Under the pieces are notes generated by a model. It was not told the origin of the DNA and did not search any database. It saw nothing but the letters and a program-made list of their open reading frames with translations. A stretch of 64,000 nucleotides of DNA from Siphlonurus alternatus (lineage: Eukaryota > Arthropoda > Insecta > Ephemeroptera > Siphlonuridae): the NCBI GenBank assembly GCA_949825025.1, contig OX463778.1, positions 49,810,829 through 49,874,828 on the forward strand, given 5' to 3'. The translations under genes and the position numbers were made by a program. This document shows positions 25,631 to 37,179 of the stretch, piece after piece. How positions within the stretch are numbered: the first letter of the stretch is position 1; every line of letters begins with the position of its first letter.

Positions 25631-27170
25631 TATCTTGGCTGCTTAAAAGCATTCTAATATCAAACAATCGTTTTGAAAGTAGCCGGAAATCCAACAAGTC
25701 CTAACGTTTTTAAATTAATGACTTTGCTGAAACATATCATAAATAATAATGTCCATCTAATTCATTTCCCTAACTAAAATAGTGGTAATTGTACCCTTTG
25801 TTTTATGAATAATGTTTTCATACTATACCGCTCAGAGCTTATGTGAGTATTGCTACAAACACTCCCAAAATATTTAAAAATAGAAACATTATAATAAATT
25901 TTATTTCTGACGGGAATAACATTAATTTACTATAATTTTAATTCAAATTTATTATAAAAAAAAAAATTTACTGTAATATTCATTAAATATATTACTTGTG
26001 TCATATTTAACATGTATATCATATCATTTTTTAGTATATAATATTTACTTCATAAGCATTGACCAATAGTGCTTGTTCATGCATGTCTGTTTGTGAACTC
26101 GGTAAATTTTAATGTAACTAACTACACACTCAAATCAAGCGAAATTTACGTCAAATTTATATAATATTATAAACGTAATGTAATATTTTTGTAACTTTTT
26201 TTTTTTTAAAATGGCTTAATTAATATTTCGTGAAATGAGCGCTGATGGTCTGGCCTGGCTAGTATTCAAGTATAGTGCCTACTAATTGCCGCTGATGATT
26301 TATTACTTTAAAAGGGGTTACATTTCATCCACCGCAGAGAGAACTTTTTGTACATCTTATAATATGTGTCGTGTTTGTTTGAAAAAACTTTCTTTTTTTC
26401 CATCGTACATAAAACATATAAATTCTAATAAAAAACAAAGAGATTTTTTTAACTTGTGATTTTAATGATAACATTTTTGAAATATTTTCATTCAAAATGA
26501 TGTGTTATAATTTTTTATTTGAAAACAGTTAGAAAAAAAAATGCAAAAGAATATGAGTTTTTAATTACTGCTAAGTATATTTATAAATATCAAATGCTGA
26601 ACAATGACACTAAATAGTCACACAAAGTTACTTGTTATCAGTTAAAGCAAGAAGAAACATAATAATATTATAAAACAACGTATTGTATAAAATTTGATAA
26701 TTTCTTACAAATTTGTGGTTAAATTACTGTGAATATTATTTTATTAATGCAATTCTTCCTCCTATTGAACATTTTTATGTTAAAATTCCTACAGCTTATG
26801 TAGGAAAACTGGAAAAATATTTCCCAAGCTAGATTGGAATCTGACTGTCATAAATTTAATACATTACTTTACAAAAACTGAAAATGCAAAGTAGAGAATT
26901 TTTTACGTAATCGTGAAATAAGATTGCTCATCAATTGATAAAACTGTAATTTTTCTTTTTTACACAGACCTACTAATTACAAATTTACATAACATGGAAA
27001 TTTAATAAAGAAGCTTTAATAACAGATTTGGACTTTAATTGCCATATAACAAAACGTATCGAGACACTATAACATGCATATGGTATTCTGGAACGTTATA
27101 TCACATTTCTTTCTTTCTATTCTTGTTTTTTTTTTTATTCCAAACATGGTTGTAAAAAAAAAAAAAAAAT
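25631..27170. other. AT-rich intergenic stretch, nothing recognised
   Basis: AT-rich sequence with homopolymer runs (T near 26196, A near 27155). No coding, RNA or repeat feature is supported. Confidence 0.6.
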
Positions 27171-27174
27171 CGTG

Positions 27175-27490
27175 ATATGACAGAAGCTGAAGATGAGGGT
27201 TTGGACGTCTCCTCCCGATATGTTTGCCGAACATGTCAGCAAGTGACCGGTCGTTTGCCGATATTGCTGTCCTTCACGCGGATTCCGTTCCATTTTCTCA
27301 TGGTTCGCCCACCCCGGGGAGGCAGATTGGAGGGTGATGGGGTGGAGGGAGAGGACCATTCAGCCGAGTGCCAGAGAGGCGAACTTCCACTCCACCCGGG
27401 CCAATTCATCACCAGGACCGGCCCGCCTGCGATTGTGTAGCTCTCTCTCTGCGTGAGGAGCTAACATCGTTCTCTCGTTTTCTTAGATCG
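27175..27490. promoter_or_regulatory. GC-rich islet
   Basis: A GC-richer block with CpGs, followed by CTCTCTCTCT near 27440. Both strands have open frames of 74-87 codons without family resemblance. The GC composition and a CT tract recur together at several places in this window, which suggests regulatory DNA, but there is no direct proof. Confidence 0.22.
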
Positions 27491-28508
27491 ACCCAATAGC
27501 AAAGTCAGAGCCAAAACTCTGACATCCTATCTCTATCCAAAGAAATTTATAAAAGTAATAGTTTCCTTTCTTTTTGTGACCTCTTTTAGCTAAATCTTTA
27601 GTTTTACGAAGCGATCACATCCTTTTTCTAGAGTTAATAAGAGCAAATGTTACTTGGATAAAATAAAATATACACAAAAGATCATGTATAAAAAAATAAA
27701 TATATATTATATTCAATTTTAATGCTGTTTTCGTAAAAAAATAATCACTCTTTATCTCTACAAAGTGTGTATAAATTAAATTAAAACCATTAAGTTAGCA
27801 GTCGTGAATTTGAGATCCTTCCGAGCTGGGATTATCAATCACTTTTTATTGACATTTTTATAGCTCGATACAATATTTTTTAATACTTTCTTTTAAGTAA
27901 ACACGGTTTTTTGGAGTTATTGCAAGGAATTGAAAGATTTATAATTATGTATTTATATTCTTGATTAAATTTAAGTGTGCCATAAAAACAATGTATTCGT
28001 TTTAAGGCACATTTTCTAAGCTTATGTATTTAACAAATAATGTGATTTAATTTTTTTTTATTTATGTTTCAATAAAGTAGTTTTTTAGAGTTGCTGCAGT
28101 TAGTATGTTAGGAAAGAGAGAAAAACAAAATATTATGATATTTTAAATTAATTAAAGGAGGATAAACAATACAATTTTCCACTTATTACAAGTGTATCAT
28201 AAATATGCATGGTTATTCAATTTTTATTTTTATGCCTTTTTTACATAACTAAAATGCGATACGATTTGAGAAATATTGATATGAGTTTTTACTTTTTTTT
28301 TTACAGTAAAGACGCGGAGTGAAGGAGGAGAGAGAGTAAACTTTATAACGTGTTTAAATATTTATAAATTTTTGATTACAAAATAACAATTTAAGGTACA
28401 AACAACATATGGCTTTAGTCTGATGTATATATTATGTATAGAAGGTATAAGGACCAAGTTTTTGTGGTTAGTTCTATGGTTATTTGAGATTTTGCGCGTG
28501 GGTGGAGT

Positions 28509-28511
<3 letters not shown>

Positions 28512-28587
<76 letters not shown>
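28512..28587. repeat. (GA)38 microsatellite
   Basis: 76 bp of perfect GA repeats. It is immediately followed by a GC-rich islet (28588-28800). GA tracts can bind GAGA-type factors in insects; that role here is inference. The open frames across it are repeat artefacts. Confidence 0.97.
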
Positions 28588-28588
<1 letters not shown>

Positions 28589-28800
28589 GCATGTTTGCGG
28601 GCCGAGGTGCGGTGAGGAGTGGGGGGAGAGACGATGGGGAGGGAGGTCTCCACTTAATTTAATAAGACGGTGGCAAGGCAGCAGGAGCAAGACGCCCCGA
28701 GCTGCTGTTGCTGCGTATACCTCGGTCGATGCAGGCTGCTGCGATGTCAAAGTTAGTAGTTGTTAGTTAGGTGGTTCTCTCACGTGGTCACCCCCTCCTC
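28588..28800. promoter_or_regulatory. GC-rich islet beside the GA tract
   Basis: Includes G-runs near 28620, a GCTGCTGTTGCTGCG stretch near 28700, and pyrimidine runs after 28790. No coding evidence. Considered with the adjacent GA repeat as a possible regulatory unit. Confidence 0.2.
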
Positions 28801-29061
28801 CCCCTTTACCTGACCCCGGCACTTTATCGTCACGTCTCGTCTAATGCAATCAACAACAACATAAAACGTGCCATTCATACGTCCTTCCAAATAACTTCTG
28901 TATATATCCTCCTCTCATTGAGATGTTTTTAACTTAAAAATTACAACGTAATTTTAACAAGGGGGCTCAAAATTGGATCGAGATAGTGTAAAGAGTTTTA
29001 TTTATTGATATAATTTTATAACAAAGAAGTATCTTGATGTTACAATTCAAAATTTAAATCT

Positions 29062-29187
29062 CTGCTTGGAAAAACTACTAGCTACTATCAGAACCAAAAA
29101 CGTGTGCCCCTCTCCTTATGGAACTTGTATGCTATTCAGGGGTACACCTTTTTGGTTCTGATAGTAGTCCTGTAAAGTTTCCAAGTT
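29062..29187. repeat. Imperfect hairpin, about 50-nt arms
   Basis: The left segment CTACTATCAGAACCAAAAA followed by GTGTGCCCCT pairs with AGGGGTACACC followed by TTTTTGGTTCTGATAGTAG. Pairing continues outward through CTTGGAAA / TTTCCAAG. The loop is about 26 nt. Arm length and bulged pairing are like a long pre-miRNA or a small MITE; no TSD is obvious. Transcription is unknown. Confidence 0.55.
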
Positions 29188-29189
29188 AA

Positions 29190-31595
29190 ATGGGACCACC
29201 AAATTCCACTTCCATATATACACCCGGATATATAGTAGAGAGAATGCAAGTATAGATAGTGTAATTGAACTGAAATAAACTTCATTTTGCTCCAATGAAG
29301 TTGTACCATTTGCAACTTAGACGTCATAATATATTCAAACTTTTTTTTTTTTTACAAATCTGTAAACAAATTAACAACGTAATAATACCCCCATAAAATT
29401 GCATGTTATAATAAACTTCATATAATTTGTGTTTTAATGTTTTATTTTAAATTTATTTGCTTAAATCTTAATAGACAAAAACACAAAATTACAAAGAGAA
29501 TCACTTTTAACTGCAGATGACTTTTAAGACATAAGTTTTTTTTTTATCGTAAAGTTTAAGTACTTGCGTGGTATATAAGAACTGAGAGAATCACGCCTCG
29601 TCAGCGCTCAGGGGAATTCTTGTCGTTTCAATTTGAGCCTAAGTGAGCTCGTGATTCGTTGGGACATGTGTTAGAAGGTATCATAGACACTTTGAAATGA
29701 CATAAATTGCAGAAAGAAAACGTGTCTCTCTGTTTGCATACTTAATCTAAATTTTTTACGTAAACCATATGTTATATTACAAAATGTATAATTTTGCAAT
29801 TTTAAATGTATAAATATTACTAGCAGACATAAAGAAGAAGACAAAAAAAATACTTGATTTCAATGTTAAGTTTTGTCTATGTAAAAACAAAATGATGAAC
29901 GAGTAATGGTTTCTGCAGGACAGTATGTTTTTTTATGTACGAGACTTCAATGTGAAAAAGGCATAATGAAAGTGACAAGAAAAAACATTCAAACGTGGTC
30001 TTTTCTAACTCCCATCAATTATTCTCCTGCTTGTTCACCCTCATATATATACCACCACCTCTCTCTTTTCTGTGATTCATCACTGCTACTTTTTACACAT
30101 TCTTATTCCTTTGTTCCCTCACATTTAATGCAGCTGGCACGCTATGGTAGAGCCGACAGGCAGGCAAAATACGTGGAACACAAAAACCATGTGAGTAAAC
30201 TGGTGAAGCAAGAAAAAAATATATAATAGAAAACAGAGCAGAACGAGTGTGCGAGAAAATTTGCTACAGACGGTTTTTTGGAAGAAGAGGGGGAGTGTTT
30301 ATAAGTCGGAGTATTACAACCTCACATTGAAATGTTGGTCAACGTGATTTATTTTATATTTTTTCTCTTAAAATAATATGTGCTGATGTTACAATTATAT
30401 TGCATATATATTACTATTTAAATGTGAAATAAAATGTTATAATATCTTCATGACACAGCGTAAGTTTTTGTTGGTTGAGGAATGTGATTATAGGAAGAGG
30501 GTTCTGGCATTGTTACATCCAATTATAAATAATTAAATTACTTAACAATACTATGTAACATTCTTCAGGTTGTTCCACTAAAGGTATTTAATTGTATTTA
30601 TGTTTTTTTTTTATAACATGAAAAAATTCGTATAATAAACAAATTATAATAATTTTGTTGTTATTTATTTTCTTGGTCCTTTATATTAAAAGCAGTGTTT
30701 AGACACAAATTTGAACATTTTTTAGCATTACTAAAATATCTGTATACGAAATAACGGAGAGCAAATTAGAGATTAAAGATGCTGTAGCACTACCATTAAA
30801 AGTTGGCCTTTGGAAATGAAATGTTTTCCAACAAATTTAGCATAGAATTATAATAAATAGAAAATTATTGAGGAATTTCCGTTCTAGAAATAAAAAGTAG
30901 AGAAAAGTAGGTAATAAGATTTATTATATAATTTTTTTATCTTTATATAAAAAGTAGTCCAATTATGCACGACTACTTATTTTAAATAGACATATAAAAA
31001 TCAAACTTATCTTATATTATTTCATAACAATATGGTTGCTAAAAAAGCACTCTAAAATGTCATGATACAATTATATTGGAGCAGTATATAAGGCAGTAGC
31101 TAACCACAAAGACAAACAGATTTCTCCGTGGTTAGTATCACTGTTAGGATAAGTTTACTTTGGTTACTACAATCTGGATTATCATTTTCTTTGATCTTAT
31201 CATTTATATAAAAATCTAATAAATTTTAGTTTTACCAGATCAACAAGAAACGCTCTATATAAGTGTATCATTATTACTCTAAATAACAAGAAATGCGTGT
31301 AATATTATTTTTTTCAATGGATGAGGCTTTTTTAAAAAGTATTTTTAACAACTCATTTAATTAGCAATCAACAAAAACTATGCACTGTATACAAGTATAC
31401 TTTTAAAATAAAATGGTATTAATTTCTTCTTAATCATTAAACGAGTTCATATTATATTATGTTATTATAGATCACGTACGTCTAAAGTAGTATATTATAC
31501 GAATATAAAAAAAAAAAAAAATTCCTTGTACACACTACTTACAATTATATTAGTTACGAGTATCAACACTCAACACCTATTACTTGTAAATTGGT
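29190..31595. other. Intergenic stretch with TATA-like motifs, no gene recognised
   Basis: AT-rich sequence. TATATAAG motifs near 29571 (followed by a GC-richer 60 bp) and near 31086 look like insect core-promoter TATA boxes, but no open reading frame or exon downstream supports a gene. An inverted pair CTAACCAC / GTGGTTAG (about 31100-31137) recalls the hairpin family described elsewhere. Confidence 0.4.
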
Positions 31596-31599
31596 ACAA

Positions 31600-31745
31600 A
31601 AATCCGCCACAGAGGCCACTACGGACGTGACGATATCACCGCCACTCTACGTGGTCCCAACGTGAGTGACGTCACTGTTCCCACGTCATTAACCATAGAG
31701 AGGGGGGGGGGGTGTTTTTGCAGCCGTCACATTACCGTTACAATT
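31600..31745. promoter_or_regulatory. CRE- and ACGTG-rich islet
   Basis: A GC-richer islet with a perfect TGACGTCA (31667-31674), and several ACGT-cored motifs (GGACGTGACG, CTACGTGG, CCAACGTGAG, CCACGTCATT) packed into about 70 bp. A G-run follows at about 31702-31712. The density of ACGT cores is striking and points to a bZIP/bHLH-bound regulatory element. No coding frame is present. Confidence 0.35.
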
Positions 31746-31975
31746 GGGGGAAAGAAGGAAATGCTAAAAGTTATATCAATAACTCAATGAAGTAAATGTT
31801 TATATACATAATTAATTTAAGCATATTGAAATAATTAATAATTAAATTATGAAGAAAAATCAATTTAATTAGAATCATCATTTGTAGCCATAGATTTATC
31901 TAATTTTCAACTAATTTAAAAATTGTTGTAATCTTTTTTAAAATGTTAAAAAGACATGCACATTTAAAAAATCTC

Positions 31976-32348
31976 TTAAGGTAGAGATAATACGGATCAG
32001 CTGGCCCAATGCTAAAAAAATACCATTCATAAAAATTATGAAAAAAATTTAAAATGTTCTCCTCTACATCCCCTATCAGTAGGTAAAATCTCAGGTATAC
32101 AAAAACGAGCTAGTTTTCGAGCTATGAATTTTTAAAGTTGACTAATTTAACATGGAAGTTCCATTTCTCCATGTTAAATTAGTCAACTTTAAAAATTAAT
32201 AACTCGAAAACTAGCTCGTTTTTGTATACCTGATATTTTACCTACTGACAGGGGATGTAGAGGAGAACATTTTAAATTTTTTTCATAATTTTTATGAATG
32301 AGATTTTTTTAGCATTGGGCCAGCTGATCCGTATTATCTCTACTTTAA
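31976..32348. mobile_element. 365-bp palindromic TTAA element, copy 1
   Basis: A nearly perfect palindrome (31980-32344) with arms of about 180 bp, flanked on both sides by TTAA. The terminus reads GGTAGAGATAATACGGATCA and the other end is its complement with one terminal mismatch. The centre is AACATGGAAGTTCC.... The TTAA target duplication is the mark of piggyBac-type transposition, and the element is non-autonomous. A transcript would fold into a very long hairpin RNA. Confidence 0.85.
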
Positions 32349-34329
32349 AAAATTATTATTTAATTATATCAATAGTAACATTAATAATAATACATAAATT
32401 TAAGGTATGGCAGCAATGCAGAATTATTATATTGTTTATACTGGTTTGTAAACGTAAAACCTAAACATAAAAGTTAGCAGCGTTGCAATGAGGGAAAATA
32501 TTATAACAGTCATTTTCATATAAATACACCATTGCTTTTTTCAAGCGTCTATATAAAAATTATACTTACTTAAAGTTGGATACGCAAAGAATAAAAAAAA
32601 GAAAAGAAGAAAAAAAGAGGATCAATATTATTCTCATCTGTTTGCGAAGCTCTTAATAGCCAGGATAAACTTGGCGCTTCTCAGTAAAGAGACGGAAGAA
32701 AAATACATTTGAAAAATAAGATGAGAGAGAAAAGTAAGCCCCCTTTATTATTTCTCGAAGCGACGGGGGCTGCACACGCGGCGGATCTAGAGCGGACCGT
32801 GTGACCTTATGGTGCAGTTAACTTAAGTGCAGCGTTCACCCCGAGTGCAAGAAACCGTAATTACCTGAACTTTCACTGTAGGCTTACTTAATGCATGCAT
32901 TAAATTGCATGTAAAGAAACTTTAAAAAAATCATAAAAAAGTTATGTTTTCAAAAGATAAATTGGTATATTTTCTTTCATTCTTCAGAAACACATATTTC
33001 AATTGTTTTTCTTATACAAACAAGTTTGTGAATTCACAGCTGTCTTTTCTTACAGACCTATTTTTTGACTTGAGAAAGATTTCAAAGATATCTATATACT
33101 GTTTTGTCGGATTTATCTAATGTTTCCAATTTTCACACAGTCAATATATTTAATTTTAAACATACACAAACATTTTTAATACACTGCAGTTTTCTCTCGA
33201 AAAATTGCAAAATCCCGCCATATTTTCATGTAGTTCATTCGACCATATTGCAAAATACATTTTTTTGTAAACATTATTTTTTTTCCTTTAAAATCTGGAC
33301 TTTAACCGGAAATTTAGAACTTTTCTCTATTAAATAAATGGTAAGCACATAATATATTTATTATGCAATCACTCGCAAGAGGACTTGAATTTTTCAATAA
33401 ATTGAAAATTTGATATTTTCTATAAACAAATTTAAATAAGAATTAAGCTAAAAATTCATTGAAATTTTGGTTCTGAATTTAAATGAGGAAATTTATTATT
33501 ATTGAAAGAAATTAGTGCACATTCATTACTTTTTTATAAAACATTTTCTTTTTCTTGAAAGTATTTAGAACATTATTTGCATCAATTATCTGGGGGATGT
33601 TATTCTAACACAAGTACAATGCATTTCTGCGCTCCACTGCGTTGCTTTGTTGCATCATTCTGTCCTTCGACGATTAGTGCAGTCAACCCTCCAGTGGGCT
33701 TGTCTTTTAAAGTGAAAATTAACCGTCCCGTGGAGATAGCTCTCTTCTGGGAAACAGGGAACTGTTACTTCTTTGCCTTGATAAATTATATAGAAATGGA
33801 CTTTTCGCAGTCAATCTAAATATTTAATAGATGCATGCATGAATTCTGTCACTGTAATAAAATGCATTTTAAATCTAACAATTTGCAATACATTGAAAGT
33901 ATTGAGTTTTCAATTTTCTCCTTATTTTACAGTATACAACATACTGGTTAGTATTTACTGAAAACCTGATAAATTTGAGGTTCATAAATATTATTAAAAA
34001 GAAATAAAATATGCAAATGCAAATCTTTGTTTTTTTTCAGTAAAGTATATTTTACTAATTTTTTGAAAACTGATACAAAAACTTTAAAAACTGTTAAAAA
34101 TTTCAAGATATTTTGTGTTCTGGAGCCCAACTAATCTTGACATGCGGGCAGTCTGCATAGATTAAGTTCAAGAAAATGAGACTGAAAGATTAAAATTGTT
34201 AAGATAATGGCCATTGTTGCCACCTACTGGCTCTACCGTGTACCTTTTATCTTACAAAACATGTTTATTTATAAATAACAACACTCACATGCAAAAATAT
34301 AATTGTATGGAAAAAAATTTAAAAGGGGG
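32349..34329. other. AT-rich intergenic stretch, no gene recognised
   Basis: AT-rich DNA with a small GC-richer patch at about 32755-32870 (near GCGACGGGGGCTGCACACGC) and another near 33590-33760. Neither resembles a known coding exon. Confidence 0.5.
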
Positions 34330-34435
34330 ATATCCATGTAGGTTTCTCACAACCATGTTTAGTACGGTCTGCCTAATTCAATGACACTAACCGTGGTTAG
34401 TGAGAAGCCTGGATAAATTTCTGGATAACTTTTTT
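34330..34435. repeat. Degenerate hairpin of the GTTATCCAG/GTTAGTGAGAA family
   Basis: TATCCATGTAGGTTTCTCAC on the left is complementary in part to GTGGTTAGTGAGAAGCCTGG on the right. The same motif order is found at 43496-43623, 55699-55827 and 58766-58919. This copy is eroded at its outer ends. Confidence 0.5.
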
Positions 34436-34559
34436 CAGTGACCATTTTTATTCTACGCAGCAGAGCACACTACCATATAAAGAAAATACAAATGTAATGT
34501 TAGAGCTCTAAATTTGGAAACAAATTTGCTATCTTTAGATTCATTCAATATTTAGGAAC

Positions 34560-34690
34560 GAAGAAGCCAAGTGACGTCAGCAAGGCAACATCAGCGCGGG
34601 AGGTGTGAGGCCTCGCGAGCTAGCGTGGTGCCGTAAGCCGCGGTCTGACATGCGGTCGGACACACCAAACTTTCCCACACAACACGTAAA
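34560..34690. promoter_or_regulatory. CRE-bearing GC-rich islet
   Basis: A perfect TGACGTCA (34572-34579) is followed by about 100 bp of CpG-rich sequence. The surrounding DNA is AT-rich. A regulatory role is inferred from motif and composition only. Confidence 0.3.
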
Positions 34691-35055
34691 AAATTGTGGT
34701 GCTCAATTTTATTGCTACGTTTTTTTTTTAAGATTTATTTTTATATTTAATAAACTCTGCATGATCTTCATTTTGGGAAAGATTCACTAAGCATTACAAA
34801 AAAAAATAAAAAAAAATGAAAAGTCTAATTCATTTTAGTCAATATTTTAGGCCTAAATTTTCAATACTTAAAGAATAAAGACTTGAATGTGACCTTAACG
34901 CTTCGTGAATTCCTCTAAAAATATATCAAATACAATTTAACTCTTCTTATTATTTAGAATTTGAGTTCTGTAAGTATTTATTATTTATAACATAATAATA
35001 TTGTAAACAGAACAACTGTAAATGTAATGAAAGTGTGTAAGGTATGTATTTTATG

Positions 35056-35428
35056 TTAAGGTAGAGATAATACGGATCAGCTGGCCCAATGCTAAAAAAA
35101 TCCCATTCATAAAAATTATGAAAAAAATTTAAAATGTTCTCCTCTACATCCCCTATCAGTAGGTAAAATATCAGGTATACAAAAACGAGCTAGTTTTCGA
35201 GTTATTAATTTTTAAAGTTGACCAATTTAACATGGAAGTTCCATTTCTCTATGTTAAATTAGTAAACTTTAAAAATTAATAACTCGAAAACTAGCTCGTT
35301 TTTGTATACCTGATATTTTACCTACTGATAGGGGATGCAGAGTAGAACATTTTAAATTTTTTTCATAATTTTTATGAATGGGATTTTTTTAGCATTGGGC
35401 CAGCTGATCCGTATTATCTCTACCTTAA
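35056..35428. mobile_element. 365-bp palindromic TTAA element, copy 2
   Basis: Same family and exactly the same inner length (35060-35424) as the copy at 31980-32344, again between TTAA duplications. Both termini read GGTAGAG...CTCTACC without mismatch. Differences from copy 1 are scattered single bases, so both inserted fairly recently. No coding capacity. Confidence 0.88.
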
Positions 35429-35639
35429 GTGTATTTTTTTTTACAGTTTTCCCTTATAAATATTTTTCTTTAGGTATGATATAAAAAAAATGTTTATATT
35501 AAAATTACATTATGAATAAATAGTAAACTCAAAAATGAGTTTTTCTTTTTTATGTTACGTATAATATGCTGATGTGAAAAATTTTACCACCACTATTTTC
35601 TTTTTCGTGAAATATCAACATAAAAAAAAATGTGTCGAT

Positions 35640-36070
35640 GATATTTTTATGAGAGTGGAAAAGTAAAGACGGGGGTGTGGGAGCGTTATCAGACTTAAGA
35701 GGGGAGGAGAAAGTTTAGGAGGGGGGCAGTCAGGTGTTGACGGGTGCGAGCAAGCGAGCGTTGAGCTGATAAGTCTCTTGATTCCTTCCCCGTGACCAAA
35801 AAAAAAATATATATATATTATATAATATATATTACATGATATATATAGTAACGCTATATAGGGCCTGTGTGTCGAGATAGTTTGGTCAGAGGAAAAATGA
35901 GGTGTCAGCGCTATACCATGGTGGAACAAGGGACATCGATTGGGTGTCCCATCCATCCTAGATCCCAAGTATATAGCAGCTACCGGAGGCGAGAGCCCAC
36001 CTTTCTTGTGGAGATGACTATAGCAGTGAAGAACGTGTGATAAATAATAGCTTCCAACATAGAGCCTTCC
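35640..36070. other. GC-richer stretch with short TA repeat
   Basis: A moderately GC-rich segment interrupted by TA-rich runs near 35807-35850. A 155-codon minus-strand frame crosses it, but its content is Pro/Ser/Tyr-rich low complexity with no domain, so I do not call a gene. Confidence 0.3.
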
Positions 36071-36889
36071 TTTTTGTGACATTTAGAAGGTATATAGCCC
36101 AAGCAACTTAACTCAAGTAATCCTAAATGTATCGAGTTAGCTTTATTTCAAATGTCTTCTTCTTCTTTTTTTATACCTATCATATATATATATATATATA
36201 CGGGTTTTTTCAAATATCTTTAATCGTAAATCAAAATTTTCATTGCTATATAATAATACCCGGATTTCCACTAAATGTTATGGTATAATAAAGATTAGAA
36301 GTTGACATTTACTTATTATTTTGTCGTACGACAACTTGAAATAAATAGAAACACCCCATAGTTGATACCTGAGAGGAAAAATTAATTTACTTCATAAATT
36401 TTATTTTCATCGTCTTTTAACTCGTCAATGTACACTCGTTGCATTGACAAATTTTCCACTTGCAGGCTTTTTAATCACCATGCTTTGTGTTATTGTTACG
36501 GGGCATGTTGATTAACAAAATTGGACAATTAAATTTTTTGAGGCGACGACTGTACACTTGTCACATTAAAAGATTTCAAAGAGACTGAAAATAAAAATTT
36601 CTGTGAAAACAACTGTACCTACATTACCTGTAGCAAGTTACATATATATTATATATACATACATTTTATATAGTTATACAGTATACAGTGATGGTGTTTA
36701 CTGTTTAATACGAATCAATACGTTAACTCTTAATATTAAATGAATTAAAATGCATTGTTAAGTAATACAATAATATAACACTAAAGCGTATAACGCTTTA
36801 AAAATAGTAAAATTTAAGGTAAAATCACCTTCTTGAATTGTTTCCGACTGTGGTTTCTGTGAAACGTTAAATTATACTTTAAGTCATAT

Positions 36890-37170
36890 GAAATGCGGTG
36901 TTGCAAGGCAGACTAGGCACACAGTAATGCAGGCAGGCTGGTTATGTTAGTTGCCAGAGCACACAAGGGGCTTGGGATCGCAGCTCGCGGCCCTCTCTTT
37001 GCTCGTCGCTCGTTCTACTCTTGCTCACTGCCGCTACTGCTTCTGCTGCTAGGCGCTGCAATGCGGAACATAGAGAGAGAGAAGAGAGCCGGAGAGTGCC
37101 GCCTTGCCTGCCCCTGTTTGCACGTGACCCTAGAGCCAAGCGGTGGGCCATTCACCAGAGAGACTCTGGT
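36890..37170 (+). promoter_or_regulatory. CpG-rich islet with a possible 5' exon
   Basis: A GC-rich block. From ATG 36944 an open + frame runs with a hydrophobic leucine run (SLPLLLLLLGAAM) and reaches CTCTG|gtaaat at 37169, a plausible donor. It could be an alternative first exon or 5'UTR exon of the gene at 43338, or simply an open GC-rich islet. No homology is recognised. Confidence 0.22.
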
Positions 37171-37179
37171 AAATAAAAC

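Noticed and set aside
28362..28750. Ser-Leu and Arg-Glu repeat proteins over the GA tract (likewise at 52007-52393 and 63170-63598)
   Set aside because: Frames are produced by the microsatellites on both strands and are not proteins.
35615..36082. 155-codon minus-strand open frame, the longest after the nAChR exon
   Set aside because: Crosses TA repeats and is composed of low-complexity Pro/Ser/Tyr/Ile sequence; no recognisable domain or codon bias.
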